Made by a program: the position numbers and the translations under genes. A stretch of DNA of 64,000 nt, from positions 103,567-167,566 of the forward strand of contig VXCM01002789.1 of the NCBI GenBank assembly GCA_014773175.1, in the 5' to 3' direction. Shown here piece after piece: positions 46,881 through 58,415 of the stretch (position 1 is the stretch's first letter; each line of letters starts with the position of its first letter). A model generated the notes under the pieces. It was not told the origin of the DNA. It ran no database searches and saw only the letters and a program-made list of their open reading frames with translations. This stretch comes from Lucifuga dentata (lineage: Eukaryota; Chordata; Actinopteri; Ophidiiformes; Bythitidae).

Positions 46881-47437
46881 TACAGCCGATCCACATCAGC
46901 TGCTTGTCAATCATGGAGGACAGAGACACACAAAACTCAGAATATGATTGCAGTCAAAACAGGCTTTGGAAATATTTTATGGCTCAGCTTCCTCAGACTC
47001 AGACTGGACAGTGTATTAAAAAAAAAGTGCACAGCAGCAGATCCCGGGTTCTCTTTCAGTACCAGACTGAGACAGATCCATGCAGCCCTGCCTGTGAAAT
47101 CCCTGGCAGAGGTAGGAGCTGTCAGAGCGCCTTGTTGTTTGATGATAAGTTTCTCTCTGTGGATGAAGATGAATGATTGAAGGCAGCAGCTGGAGTGTTT
47201 GGTTGGAAATCAGACTCTCCAGTCACGGTGGCACGTGGTGGAGAATAACTTAGAAAGGAAGGGGGNAGAGAGAGAGAGAGACAGAGAGCATGGCTGCAGG
47301 ATTACATCTAATCCATGCTGCGTTTGTATTGCTGCAATGATCTCAGGAGTAAGTTTTACTCGTTCGTGCAAAGTGTCATCTTTTCCTAGCTGTATGAAAT
47401 CAACCACTATTAGTAATGTTGCAGCCTCACTGCACTG
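46880..47437. other. Spacer with a weak exon-like segment
   Basis: 47060-47111 lies between GGTTCTCTTTCAG and GTAGGAG and is open in two frames, but has no family match and could be chance. (GA)n with N at 47266. Confidence 0.3.
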
Positions 47438-48653
47438 TTAAAGGACAATACCGCCGATTTTTGCATGTTTGAGACCAATAAACACAACCAGCATATATGC
47501 TACATTGCTGACAACCATCCTTAAATATAATACTGGAACGGTAAATATAATGTTTTCCTACCTTCCAGTTTATTTATGGTTTCATTTTATTCTGGTATGC
47601 TATAAAAATCAAATTGTAGAGAGTTGAAACAGGCGTCAGATACGTCATCCATCACAGCGAACATGATGTCGATGAAATTTATGTTTAACATTTATTGTCA
47701 AAGTAACGTTATGTAGCCAGTCCAACATGGAGCTGCACAAAGATGATGTATGTCTCCGCCAGGAAATATAGTCCCAGGAGATTTACTGAGAAATTCAAAT
47801 GATCAATGATGATTCAAATGATTCAAAAGTGTTAGAAGGCGAAATAATGAATTTTAAAGGACCATACCATCCATTTTGCATGTTTTGAGCCTAATATATT
47901 CAATTTTCATACATGTTATGTTACTGACAATCATTTCCCAAAGGATAAAACTGTATTTCAGCTTTCCTGATATTTTGCAAAATCTCTTAATCTTTCAAAA
48001 TCAAATATTCAAGTGATACACCCACCTTAAAAATCCATGTTTCTCCTGCTAATAGTTACACAGCCTTATGAAGTCACGGTCCTTTAAATTTTTCCATAAA
48101 CGCAGGTCTTCTTTTGGGACTATATTCCCCGGTGGAGGCATACATTCACTCCACGCTTTTTATTGAGCTTAAACACTAAAATTACATAACTTCTAAAAAA
48201 ACCTGAATACACGTCTTGTTGGTGATGATGGATTACCTATCCCAAGAACGTTTACAGTATCAACAAGTTGATTTTAATAGCAGAATGAACTGAAACCAAT
48301 GGAGGTCTGGAAGGTAGGAAAAACATTTTTAATTCACCGTTCCAGTAGTATGCTTTGGGAAATGATTGTCAGTAATGTTACACATATGAAAATTGAATAT
48401 ATTGGGCTCAAACATGCAAAATGGGTGGTATGGTCCTTTAAGGTGGGTGTATCACCTGAACATTTGATTTTNGCTCAAACATGCAAAATGGGTGGTATGG
48501 TCCTTTAAGGTGGGTGTATCACCTGAACATTTGATTTTGAAAGATTAGGGGATTTGAAAAACTAACAGGAAAATTAAAATCTGATAATGTAACATACATG
48601 TATGCGAGTTGTAGACACTGGGATCAAATACGATCGCTGGTACGTTCCTTTAA
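47438..48653 (+). mobile_element. Old TTAA element split by a young copy
   Basis: It starts TTAAAGGACAATACCGCC and runs to GCGAAATAATGAATT. It is interrupted at 47854-48441, then resumes GGTGGGTGTATCACCTG and ends GGTACGTTCCTTTAA. A duplicated block around the N at 48472 is an artefact. Confidence 0.8.
47854..48441 (-). mobile_element. Young TTAA element nested in an old one
   Basis: 588 bp from TTAAAGGACCATACC to GGTATGGTCCTTTAA. It is nearly identical to the copy at 50008 over most of its length, including a shared TAATAGCAGAATGAAC deletion, so the two are close relatives. Confidence 0.9.
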
Positions 48654-49177
48654 GTTCTCCCTGATATGAAGAACGTGTTGGTGGTTATGCTAACTTACTG
48701 TTTTGAGAGAGAGAGAGAAAGAGAGAGATAGACAAACAGAAAGATACAGCATTTATAGGCTGAAACTTCTGCTGGACCCAGAATAGGATTTGGATCACCT
48801 CCAAAAATTTCCCAAAATTTCATCCAAATCGTCCATAACTTTTCCAGATGTCCTGCTAACAAACAAACAGAGGTAACTACAAACTAAAAAGCAGAAGGAA
48901 ATCCTGCACACTCGTCTTCATGTTATCCTGAAAAGCAGAGAGTTAAATAACAGGTCTGACGGCTGGGATTGTTTCTGTCATCTTTGTCGTGTCTCTTTTT
49001 CCCTTCCTCTCCTCCTCCCTCTTCATCTTGTCCTTAATTACCTCCACCACACTCTCCTCCCACCTTTCCAGTCTGCTTCCCTTCCTCCTTCTCATTCCCT
49101 TGTCGTCCTTGATTTCCTTCCTCCATTCCCTGTTCCATCCTCTGCCCACCCCCTCTCTCCATCTCCCTCCTTTCCTC

Positions 49178-49225
<48 letters not shown>

Positions 49226-50007
49226 GAGTGATCAGGGAGGTCAAGAGTGTTACATAGAAGCGAAGAGGAGATAATCCTACATATTAAAGCCGGCAAAGGC
49301 TGCTAATGCCAGATCAAATAGTGAGGTATTCACTGCTAGAGAGGCATGGCTGACTGCTGCTGATGGCTATCGCTGGCAGACAGAAAGGATAGGCGAACGG
49401 CTCGTCATGCCTTTGTCAGGTAGAACGAGGACGGTACAGTTCTCCATAAAGAGCGGAGTGTCTGAAGTGAAACGTATCAGACAGCTGGTGTGAACGCTGG
49501 TGATAATGTGTCTCTAAGTTACCTTTAAACTATCGTCACACCAGGAGTATACGCTGCAGATTTCATTAGCACGTCCTCGCAAGTTTGCAGGGCTGGATGC
49601 TGGGTGATGTCGTGATTTCTTGTGGGTCAAATAATGCAGCAGCAGACTTAAAAATGAGAATAAAGCCAGTCAACAACAATTACACATTATTAATTTCATA
49701 TCATTAGTGTTTGTTACACGACTGTTTGTGTTTTTGTGCTCACTTAACATTATTTGCATAACCAAATGCTCAACAGTGCGTGTGTGTCACTGGCTACCTA
49801 GTATGCAAGCTAGCCAGCTAGCTACATGCTAGCTAGCCAGTGACATGTCACAGCTAGCTTTCCAGTTAGCTAACTACGAGAAAGCTAGCAAACTATCTCG
49901 GTCACTAACTGGACAATAAATGTCTATAAAGTCATATATTTGTACGATCCACTCCTCTGACGACTGACTCCAAAACTTGCTGCATCTTTTGTTTGGGGGG
50001 GAGAAGT
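48654..50007. other. Spacer with (GA)n, (TC)n and a LINE-tail-like block
   Basis: (GA)n at 48704-48730 and (TC)n at 49180-49226. 48775-48870 (AAAATTTCATCCAAATCGTC..AACAAACAAACAG) resembles a common LINE 3' tail. 49787-49843 is an AGCTAG-rich hairpin (CACTGGCTA../..TAGCCAGTG). No gene. Confidence 0.45.
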
Positions 50008-50591
50008 TTAAAGGACCATACCACCCATTTTGTATGTTTGAGTCTAATATATTCAATTTTCATACATGTTATGTTACTGACAATCATTTCCCAAAGGATA
50101 AAACTGTATTTCAGCTTTCCTGATATTTTGCAAAATCTCTTAATCTTTCAAAATCAAATATTCAAGTGATACACCCACCTTAAAAATCCATGTTTCTCCT
50201 GCTAATAGTTACACAGCCTTATGAAGTCACGGTCCTTTAAATTTTTCCATAAACGCAGGTCTTCTTTTGGGACTATATTCCCCGGTGGAGGCATACATTC
50301 ACTCCACGCTTTTTATTGAGCTTAAACACTAAAATTACATAACTTCTAAAAAAACCTGAATACACGTCTTGTTGGTGATGATGGATTACCTATCCCAAGA
50401 ACGTTTACAGTATCAACAAGTTGATTTTAATAGCAGAATGAACTGAAACCAATGGAGGTCTGGAAGGTAGGATAAACATTTTTAATTCACCGTTCCAGTA
50501 GTATGCTTTGGGAAATGATTGTCAGTAACGTAACATGAAAATGTATGAAAATTGAATATATTAGGCCCAAACATGCAAAATGAGTGGTCTA
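50008..50591 (-). mobile_element. Young TTAA element, last ~12 bp of right end lost
   Basis: It starts TTAAAGGACCATACC. The right TIR runs to CAAAATGAGTGGT and then gives way to CTATAAACACACAC, so the terminal ATGGTCCTTTAA is missing. Confidence 0.85.
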
Positions 50592-51007
50592 TAAACACAC
50601 ACACACATGCACACACTTTCAGTTGTTGAACAGGATAGCATCAGTACACTTTCCTTGAGTTGGGGGTGATTTTTGTGTGTCATGCATGTGTGTGTGTGCA
50701 TAGATTTCACTTCCAGCAGAAGCTTGTGGGCCCATAATCACACAGAGTGGCCCCAAAGTCCAGACATTAATCATTATAAGCAGCCATGACAGGAAAATCA
50801 AAGGCTCGCTCCCTATAGCACTGCTCTCTGCCTCGCTCGCCCCAACAGAGCCCAGATGCTCCAGCACACTAACTGTAGACTTCAGAAAGAGAGAGAGAGA
50901 GAGAGAGCGAGAGAGAAAGAGTCAGGAGCGTCATTCATCTTTGTCAAGTGTACATGTACCGTTTGCTAAACCATCATTAAATGATGATGTGTGCTGTTCT
51001 GTCTGAC
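50592..51007. other. Unassigned spacer
   Basis: Short (GA)n at 50886-50920. Nothing else recognised. Confidence 0.5.
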
Positions 51008-51040
<33 letters not shown>

Positions 51041-51074
51041 TATATGAAATGTATGCTTTAGTCACACACACACA

Positions 51075-51119
<45 letters not shown>

Positions 51120-51241
51120 TAGCTGAAATGTATGCTTTAGTCTCACACACACACACACACTGTATATATGAAATGTATGCTTTAGTCACACACACACACA
51201 CTCTGTATATATGAAATGTAGGCTTTAGTCACACACACACA

Positions 51242-51275
<34 letters not shown>

Positions 51276-51287
51276 NGTATGCTTTAG

Positions 51288-51325
<38 letters not shown>

Positions 51326-51385
51326 GATCTACAAAATGTATGCTATAGTACACACATACACACTGTATAAAATATATGCTTTGGT

Positions 51386-51424
<39 letters not shown>

Positions 51425-51769
51425 GATACAAAATGTGTTTTAGTCACACACACTTTATATACAAATGTATGCTGTAGTCACACACGTACACGTATATAAA
51501 GTATATGTGCGTATGTGTATACACATACACACATACTGTATGTAAAAAATGTAGTTATTTGTGTGTGTATACTTTAGTTACAATATACACACACATTCAC
51601 ACTTTAATGTATGCTGTAAATTCACACACACTGTATGTACAAATGTATGCTTTACTCACGCACACACACACACAAATACACACACATACTGTATATACAA
51701 ACTATATGCTTTTTTGCATACACAAACATGCACACACATACTGTATAGACAAAATGTATGACTTAGACT

Positions 51770-51810
<41 letters not shown>
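51008..51810. repeat. Compound (CA)n minisatellite, about 800 bp
   Basis: A dozen or more units, each a variable (CA)n run followed by CTGTATATATGAAATGTATGC-like sequence and TTTAGT. Units decay toward the right (CTGTATAGACAAAATGTATG..). A single N at 51276 probably hides lost or extra units. The long open frames across it are artefacts. Confidence 0.9.
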
Positions 51811-51812
<2 letters not shown>

Positions 51813-51991
51813 TATTTCGTGGCTCAAACAGCTTTAAACGTCCACCTGAACGATTCTTCTGTCAAACATAATTAGCCTGTTAATTACAGCAGAAATTGAA
51901 TTAAGCCTGAATAACATTCAAAGTAAATCTGTGTCAAACTGCTTTGCTGTTCTGAGATCAGCAGGAGAGAAAACCGCCGACTCCATCAAGA

Positions 51992-52043
<52 letters not shown>
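51992..52043. repeat. (CA)n microsatellite
   Basis: About 26 CA units. Confidence 0.95.
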
Positions 52044-52044
<1 letters not shown>

Positions 52045-52184
52045 ATAACTTTGAAAAGTGTTTGGCAGAGAATATTAACCACTTATAAAAATCCAGGAAA
52101 AGTCCCGTCTCTCCCGATTGGCCGATCAGACCCTGAGTCAAGCTAACTGCTGACAAAACTAGCTGCACTGTAAACTCTCAATGA

Positions 52185-52455
52185 GCCAAATGCACGTCAA
52201 CCCATCGTTGTCATGGAGATGACAACGATGAATCTGATTGGACCAAACCAAAGCAGAGCAGACATTCTCACAGACAGTGCAGCAGTCGGACATTCAGAGC
52301 GCTGCTTACAGAGGAGAAAGTGGACAATTTTGACTTGTGTTGCAGCAATGTCTCACAGATAGTACAAATAATACATATGAAAAGTAGAATTTGCTCAGAA
52401 TCCGGACACAGCTGTGGTTCGGTCCGGATCTGGACCAGAGTTTGGACTTTGAGGA
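52185..52455 (+). repeat. Interspersed repeat, copy 2
   Basis: Matches 35395-35665: CCATCGTTGTCATGGAGATG, GATTGGACCAAACCAAAGCA, TCTCACAGATAGTACAAATA. The old TTAA fragment starts directly after it. Confidence 0.6.
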
Positions 52456-52462
52456 TGACTGG

Positions 52463-52763
52463 TATACACGTTATGTTACTGACAAATATTCTCCAAAACT
52501 GTATTTTAGATTTCCTGTTCTTTTGCCAAATCCTCTAAACTTTCAAAATAAATGTTCAGATGATAAAACTGAATGTTTCATCTGCTAAAACGTACGTCCG
52601 AATGTAGCAGGGACATTTTTAACATTTCGGTAAAAGCCAATTTTTTCCTGGGCACATGTTTACCTGGTGGAGATGTAAATAACTTAAACAAAAAACATTT
52701 AGGAGGCATCGTGTTCACTGTGATGGATTACGAACTTCATCAGTACTTTTTTTTTGCATCGGT
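52463..52763 (-). mobile_element. Old TTAA element fragment, both ends missing
   Basis: ACACGTTATGTTACTGACAA.., CCTCTAAACTTTCAAAATAA, GGTAAAAGCCAATTTTTTCC and GTGATGGATTACGAACTTC follow the order of old copies such as 17719-18335. Neither TTAA end remains. Confidence 0.6.
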
Positions 52764-53450
52764 CCGAATTCCAGGTGCAGATGAACATTTATGACAAGTC
52801 ACAACACTAGTTCAAAATAACTTTATTAACAAGAGAGAGCAAGAAGACAAAGGGGGTGATCTATTCATTTTATGGGATTTTATTTTGTGAATGTCTCAGA
52901 TATCCGGCTTGGAGAACAAATCCACATGTGATCTAGAAGTATGGAAGCATTATGATCATGATTTTTTCTGCATGCATTTATAATTTACATTACCATTAAT
53001 CTTTCCTCATCCAAGTAACATGGCTGGATACAGATTGAATTTTGATGCAAGGAGTTAAATGTGACCTGTTTGCTTCTTTTTCAGCATATTAGACTCATAA
53101 ATCATCTCAAAGCTGTTTGATAACACAAATAAAATGCAAAAAAAAAAAAAAGACTGATTTCTTAATTTGTGAATTATCTCACATTTTAAAGATACAAGGA
53201 TTCCAAATGACAAATACATCCAAACACGCATTAACTACAAACCTAAGCTTGACTTATATTACACCTCTCGCACATATATGTGCAGCTGAAAAAGTGCATT
53301 TGCTCATTAGTTGGTAAAAGCTGTTCTTTCTGTCATAAGTAAACAAGGTTGTGACATTGTGCCACGTATCTGAAAGATGTATTCATCCTTCTGTGAGCAT
53401 TATGTTTCAGTGTGAACAAACGTCTTAAAATAAGTTGAGGAGTGACTCAC
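52764..53450. other. Unassigned AT-rich stretch downstream of the candidate exon
   Basis: Apparently single-copy and without repeats. If the minus-strand exon is real, this is intron. Confidence 0.4.
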
Positions 53451-53503
53451 CGTAAACCTCGCGGCCTGTCCTCATGCTGAGTGTGTAGGTGGACACATGA
53501 GAC
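53451..53503 (-). CDS. Candidate 53-nt internal exon of an unidentified gene
   Basis: Read on the minus strand, a pyrimidine-rich tract and CGTGTTCAG precede the segment, and GTGAGT follows it. Both splice signals match the vertebrate consensus. In one frame it encodes SHVSTYTLSMRTGREVY with no stop, and most third positions are G or C, unlike the AT-rich flanks. A second frame is also open; the third has a stop. In the favoured frame the exon starts with the last base of a codon and ends with the first base of the next. I do not recognise the protein. No sister exon was found in the window, so the neighbours would lie in long introns or outside. Confidence 0.4.
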
Positions 53504-53707
53504 CTGAACACGAAAAAAAGAAAAACTAAGCACCACAATCAGATGCAGGATTATAGTTATATTTGTCATTTTTGTTGTGTAATGAGGGAAAATCTTTATT
53601 TTACTTCAGCATTTCCTCTTTATTTATTTGCACTTATCTGATGGCTGATTACTTTTCATACAGCAAGTTTGCATGCAAGACATATATGATGCACTCATTC
53701 ATGGAGT
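53504..53707. other. Upstream side of the candidate exon
   Basis: Contains the pyrimidine tract (minus strand) next to the acceptor. Nothing else recognised. Confidence 0.4.
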
Positions 53708-54239
53708 TTAAAGGACAATACCGGCAATTTTTTGCATGTTTGAGCCCAACATGGCTCAAACATGCAAAATTTAGCTGATAACCATTTCCCTAAATCTACT
53801 ACTGGAGCAGTAAGTTTTAGAATTCTTTTTCCTACCTCAGTTCATTCATAAAATTGACTTATAGTGGCTTAAAATGTGCTTGAGATAAATAATCCATCAC
53901 AATGAACACAAAGTTATTTCATTAAACTGATATAACAGGAAGCTGGATGGAAGACCACGTATGTCTCCTCCAGGGAATGAGAAGATGGCTTTTACCGAAA
54001 TACGTAAAAACGACCGTCCCTTTTACATTCGGACATATGTGTTAGCAGCTGAAACATTAGATTTTAAGGTGTTTGTATCACCTGGAAATTTAATTTTGAA
54101 AGATTCGTGTTTTTGGCAAAATCACAGGAAAATCAAAATGCTGTTTTATATTTTGGAAATCAGTTATCAATAACATAAGGTACATGTGGGGAGTATTTAT
54201 TGGGTTTAAACATGCAAATTCACCAGTGTGGTCCTTTAA
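53708..54239 (+). mobile_element. TTAA-flanked TIR element, whole old copy
   Basis: It starts TTAAAGGACAATACCGG and ends CCAGTGTGGTCCTTTAA. A small inverted duplication, GTTTGAGCCCAACATGGCTCAAAC, lies in the left TIR. 532 bp, diverged. Confidence 0.8.
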
Positions 54240-54661
54240 ACTACTCAGCGGTACATATGTAAAGTAGTTTGGTTGAGCTCCACCTGGACCAGCTGCAATA
54301 TTAAAATGGTGCTGAGTCATCAACATTTTAACAACTGACAGAACAATCCTTCATGTTAAGTAGATTTAATTTTGATATTTTAGTACAATTTCATGCTGAT
54401 ACTTCAAATTATTTTACTCACCGTATAACAGAGTATATTTATACTGCAGGATTGTTACTTTTACTAACGTAAAGGATCTGACTGCTTCAGAAGATACGGT
54501 GTGTTGGAATTTTTATTTCATAGTAACTATTGTCTATTAAATCAGGCTAAATTTTAAGTGCAAATTTACAGTAAAGTAATTTACAGTTACAGAAAAATGG
54601 AGGTCTGTTTTTGCAGAATGACAGTGAAAGTGTTTTTGTCCAGTGAGTCTGCAGGGATTTG
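54240..54661. other. Unassigned AT-rich spacer
   Basis: Nothing recognised. Confidence 0.5.
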
Positions 54662-55316
54662 TTAAAGGACCATACCACCCATTTGCATGTTTGAGCTTAA
54701 TTTATTCAATTTTCATACACATAACATTACTGACAATCATTTCCCAAAGCATACTACTGAAACACTGAATTAAAAATGTTTTACCTACCTTCCACACCTC
54801 CACTGGTTTCAGTTCATTCTGGTTCACTATTAAAATCAACTTGTTGATACTTGAAACGCTCTTGGGATAGGTAATCCATCATCACCAACAAGACGTGTAT
54901 TCAGGTTTTTTTAGTAGCTACGCAATTTTAGTGTTTAATCGCAATAAAAAGCGTGGAGTGAATGTATGCCTCCACCAGGGAATATAGTCCCAAAAGAAGA
55001 CCTGCGTTTATGGAAAAATTTAAAGGACCGTGACTTCATAAGGCTGTGTAACTATTAGCAGGAGAAACATGGATTTTTAAGGTGGGTGTATCACTTGAAT
55101 ATTTCATTTTGAAAGATTAAGAGATTTTTACAAAATATCAGGAAAGCTGAAATACGATTTTATCCTTTGGGAAATGATTGTCACAAACGTAACATGTATG
55201 AAAATTGAATATATTAGGCTCAAACATGCAAAATGTGTGGTATGGTCCTTTNTAACATGTATGAAAATTGAATATATTAGGCTCAAACATGCAAAATGTG
55301 TGGTATGGTCCTTTAA
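54662..55316 (+). mobile_element. TTAA-flanked TIR element, whole young copy
   Basis: It starts TTAAAGGACCATACC and ends GGTATGGTCCTTTAA. The final ~64 bp is duplicated around the N at 55252, so the true length is about 590 bp. Confidence 0.85.
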
Positions 55317-55437
55317 TTTAAAGCATCTTGCATTTAATGTGATAATTAGCTGAATTTACACATATTAAAATCCTTGCTTTCCTACAGTTTCAAAAATATA
55401 AAAGTAATACCTCAGAATCTTGTATCTGTGAATCATT

Positions 55438-57051
55438 TCAAGTTTTTAATTCTGTTGGTTCTTGTGTTTTATCTCTGATTAATTTGTCGCTTTCAACTGG
55501 ATGTGTTCCGAGCTATTTTAAGCATGCCATTGTTGAACCGCTGTTAAAGAAACCCAACCTTGATCCTTCGTTACCACAAAACTATAGGCCTATTTCTAAG
55601 TTACCTTTCTTGTCTAAGATTCTGGAGAAAGTTGTTGCTGTGCAGCTTATGTCTTTCTTGGAGAGACATAACATTTTTGATAAATTCCAGTCAGGTTTTC
55701 GAAAATTGCATTCGACCGAAATGTCTCTTCTCAGAGTTACTAGTGACATTATGATGACTGCAGATGCTGGTGAATACTCGGTGCTGGTCTTATTAGATTT
55801 CAGCTCAGCTTTTGATACGGTGGATCATAGAACTCTCATTGATAGGTTGCACCAACTGGTGGGTGTTACTGGGTCTGCACTGGACTGGTTCTCTTCTTAC
55901 CTCAGTGATAGAAGTTTTGCAGTTCTTGTGAACCAGTTCATGTCTGATACAGTGGCTTTGTCATGTGGTGTTCCACAGGGATCAGTTTTAGGAACTATTT
56001 TGTTCAAGTTAAACATGCTTCCACTCGGTCAGCTAATTGCAAATTTTAATATCTCCTACCATTTTTATGCCAATGACATTCAGCTGTGTTGTTCCTTTAA
56101 ACATCATGAGCTACATAAACATACAGTTTTGAATGATTGTCAGCCATCAGGAACTGGCTGGCTGCAAACTTTCTGCAGGTAAATGTAAAAAAAACAGAGA
56201 CTCTGATTATTGTCCCTGACAATCAGATTCCAAAGATTAAGGCGTGTATTGGGTCCTTAGGCTCTTGTGTCAAATCTTCTGTACGTAACCTTGGTGTTAT
56301 CCTGGATAGCTCTCTGTCTCTGGATGCTCATGTTAGGCAGTTAACCTGCTCTTCTTTTTTCCACTTGAGGAACATTGCCAAACTGAGAGCTGTTGTGTCC
56401 AAAACTGAGTTAAAAATGGTCATTCATGCTTTTATTTCTTCTCGTTTAGATTATTGTAATTCTCTTTTAACCTGTCTTAGCAAAACTTCTTTAAATCGAC
56501 TTCAGACTGTTCAGAATGCTGCTGCGAGGCTTTTAACTAAAGCCAACAGGAGATCACATATTACTCCCATTTTATCTGGTTTTCATTGGCTTCCAGTTAA
56601 TTTTAGAGTGTATTTTAAGATTTTAGTTCTAACTTTTAGAGCCTTGCATGGTCAGGCACCCCCCTACCTTGTGGACCTCATACAAACAGACTCCGCCTCC
56701 CGCTCACTTAGGTCTTCAGGTCAGAAGCTATTGGTCATCCCTCGTACCTGTTTAAAGACCCGTGGAGATCACGCTTTCTGGCTGTAGCATCTAAACTATG
56801 GAATGCCCTTCCCTCTGCTGTCCATTCTCTTGATTCTGAGGTCGTGTTTAGAAGGCAGATAAAGACATTTTTTTTTAGAAAAGCTTTTAGGTTGTCACTT
56901 TCTTTTTATGGTTTTATTTCTCTTAATTGATGTCTTTTATTTACTGATTTTTACAGTTTCTTGATTTTATGTATAGTTTTTTATTGTTTTATATATTGCA
57001 TGTGAAGCACCTTGTGACCTGTTGTCTATGAAAGGTGCTATACAAATAAAG

Positions 57052-57060
<9 letters not shown>
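55438..57060 (+). pseudogene. L2-like LINE, reverse transcriptase and 3' end, inactive
   Basis: This is the best preserved coding sequence in the window. The first frame (55484-56182) has the reverse transcriptase motifs in order: NYRPIS (residue 33), FQSGFRKLHSTE (68-79), the catalytic LLDFSSAFDTVDH (103-115), CGVPQGSVLG (161-170) and the active-site box as YAND (195-198). The expected YxDD has lost its first aspartate. A frameshift near 56130 moves to a frame (to about 56780) with FLQVNVKKTE, LDYCNSLLT, VQNAAARLL and HWLPVNFR. A second shift near 56780 leads to ASKLWNALPSAVHS. The 3' end reads GGTGCTATACAAATAAAG and then (TTA)n, typical of L2 tails. 5'-truncated, with no endonuclease domain. 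Confidence 0.9.

Positions 57061-57108
<48 letters not shown>
57055..57108 (+). repeat. (TTA)n tail of the L2 element
   Basis: About 16 TTA units directly after the LINE 3' end. Confidence 0.95.
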
Positions 57109-57291
57109 TCGGGTATTGATCAGTTTTACAGGTTGTCAATCAGACTTTTCCATTATTATGCAACTTCCTGTTCCGGTTCAACCTGAATACATGGTAAAAC
57201 CATTTAATCTGTCCTTAATTATGTTTCATGGATTCAATTCTCAGCAGGGACGAGATTAACAAAAATCAATACCAACAATATGACAATGGGA

Positions 57292-57324
<33 letters not shown>

Positions 57325-57439
57325 CCTCTCTTTCTCTCTCACACACACACCATCATAGTTACTCTGCTGCTCTTTGAAGCAGTGATAAAGTGTTTGTGCT
57401 GGAGACTAAATAAATGAATGTCAGAGGACACAAGATAAG

Positions 57440-57505
<66 letters not shown>

Positions 57506-57742
57506 CGGTTTGATTTTTAGTAGGTGGTGATGAATGAAGAAGGATATTGTCTGCCAGATGCAGCCATTATTCCTCCTCCTCCTCCTCCTCCCCTTCATTG
57601 CTCATGTTTCTCCTGACGCAGCACACAAACTCTTCCTCTCTGGACTTTCCCCAGAAAACTGCCACTCCTCTTTCCCCGTTTTGTTTTCACGGATAATTCA
57701 GCATCATCTCTACATTTCCCGTCACATTTTTATCTCTTCCAG
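57109..57742. other. Spacer with (CT)n and (TG)n
   Basis: (CT)n at 57292-57340 and (TG)n at 57440-57505. The 162-codon frame from 57534 starts in (CTC)n, which mimics a signal peptide, and is not supported. Confidence 0.5.
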
Positions 57743-57794
57743 GATGTGTTTGGCGAAAACCACCATTCAGGGAGAGAAACTTTTGACCTCACTG
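57743..57794 (+). other. Weak candidate 52-nt exon
   Basis: Preceded by TTTTTATCTCTTCCAG and followed by GTAAGC. Open in two frames (one reads DVFGENHHSGRETFDLT). It lies on the opposite strand to the candidate at 53451 and has ordinary base composition, so it may be chance. Confidence 0.2.
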
Positions 57795-58125
57795 GTAAGC
57801 CAAATTGTGCTACTCCTCAGCTGCGAGAAGAGAAATGTATTCTGTAAAGGAGGAACAGTTTGTACTCAAAACAACATAGGTTTCCTATATTTGGAAATCA
57901 GAAACAAAGCATTTCTAACTTTGGTGTCATTCAGAGTCACCATGAGCTACAACATAACTATGTTCAAAACTGACTTACAATTACTCAGAAAAGATTTAGA
58001 AAAACATGCTCAGTTTTGCTAATAATGTGATAATTCAGATCACTTCGTACCTTAAAACACACAAAACTCATAGGTGCGTTTGAAGGTTTACTGGCCCTCA
58101 TTCCAAGAGGGGCATGTCTATGTTC
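57795..58125. other. Unassigned spacer
   Basis: Nothing recognised. Confidence 0.5.
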
Positions 58126-58415
58126 ACAGGGTCCTACGTTCCCCAGTTCAATATTCTGTAAACACACATTAAGTGTATGTTAACAGAATAACCTGAACCC
58201 TAGCCTTATCACTAATCCATTATGTGCTCTCTTGTGCTGTACAGAGCTGGGGAACATAGGACCCTGAAAACACAGGACCCTGGGAACATAGGACCCTGAA
58301 AACATAGGACCCTGAAAACATAGGACCCTGGGAACATAGGACCCTGAGAACATAGAACCCTTTGAACATAGAACCCTGGGAACATAGGACTCTGGGAACA
58401 TAGGAATGACCCCAT
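58126..58415 (+). repeat. 16-bp minisatellite inside a palindromic repeat
   Basis: About ten GGGAACATAGGACCCT units, some GAAAACATAGGACCCT, follow a block bounded by ACGTTCCCCAG and CTGGGGAACATA. The non-array part recurs inverted at 8765-8945. Confidence 0.85.

Noticed and set aside
47060..47111. Exon-like segment between TTTCAG and GTAGGAG
   Set aside because: Short, open in two frames, no family match and no compositional contrast. Chance is likely.
51008..51300. CRISPR-like array of repeats and spacers
   Set aside because: The regular unit is a (CA)n microsatellite with a repeated spacer in a vertebrate genome; the spacers are alike, not unique.
51505..51837. 110-codon frame rich in HT and CV
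   Set aside because: It is the translation of the (CA)n minisatellite.
57534..58022. 162-codon open frame with a signal-peptide-like start
   Set aside because: The hydrophobic start comes from a (CTC)n repeat. The rest has AT-rich, unbiased codons and no recognised domain.
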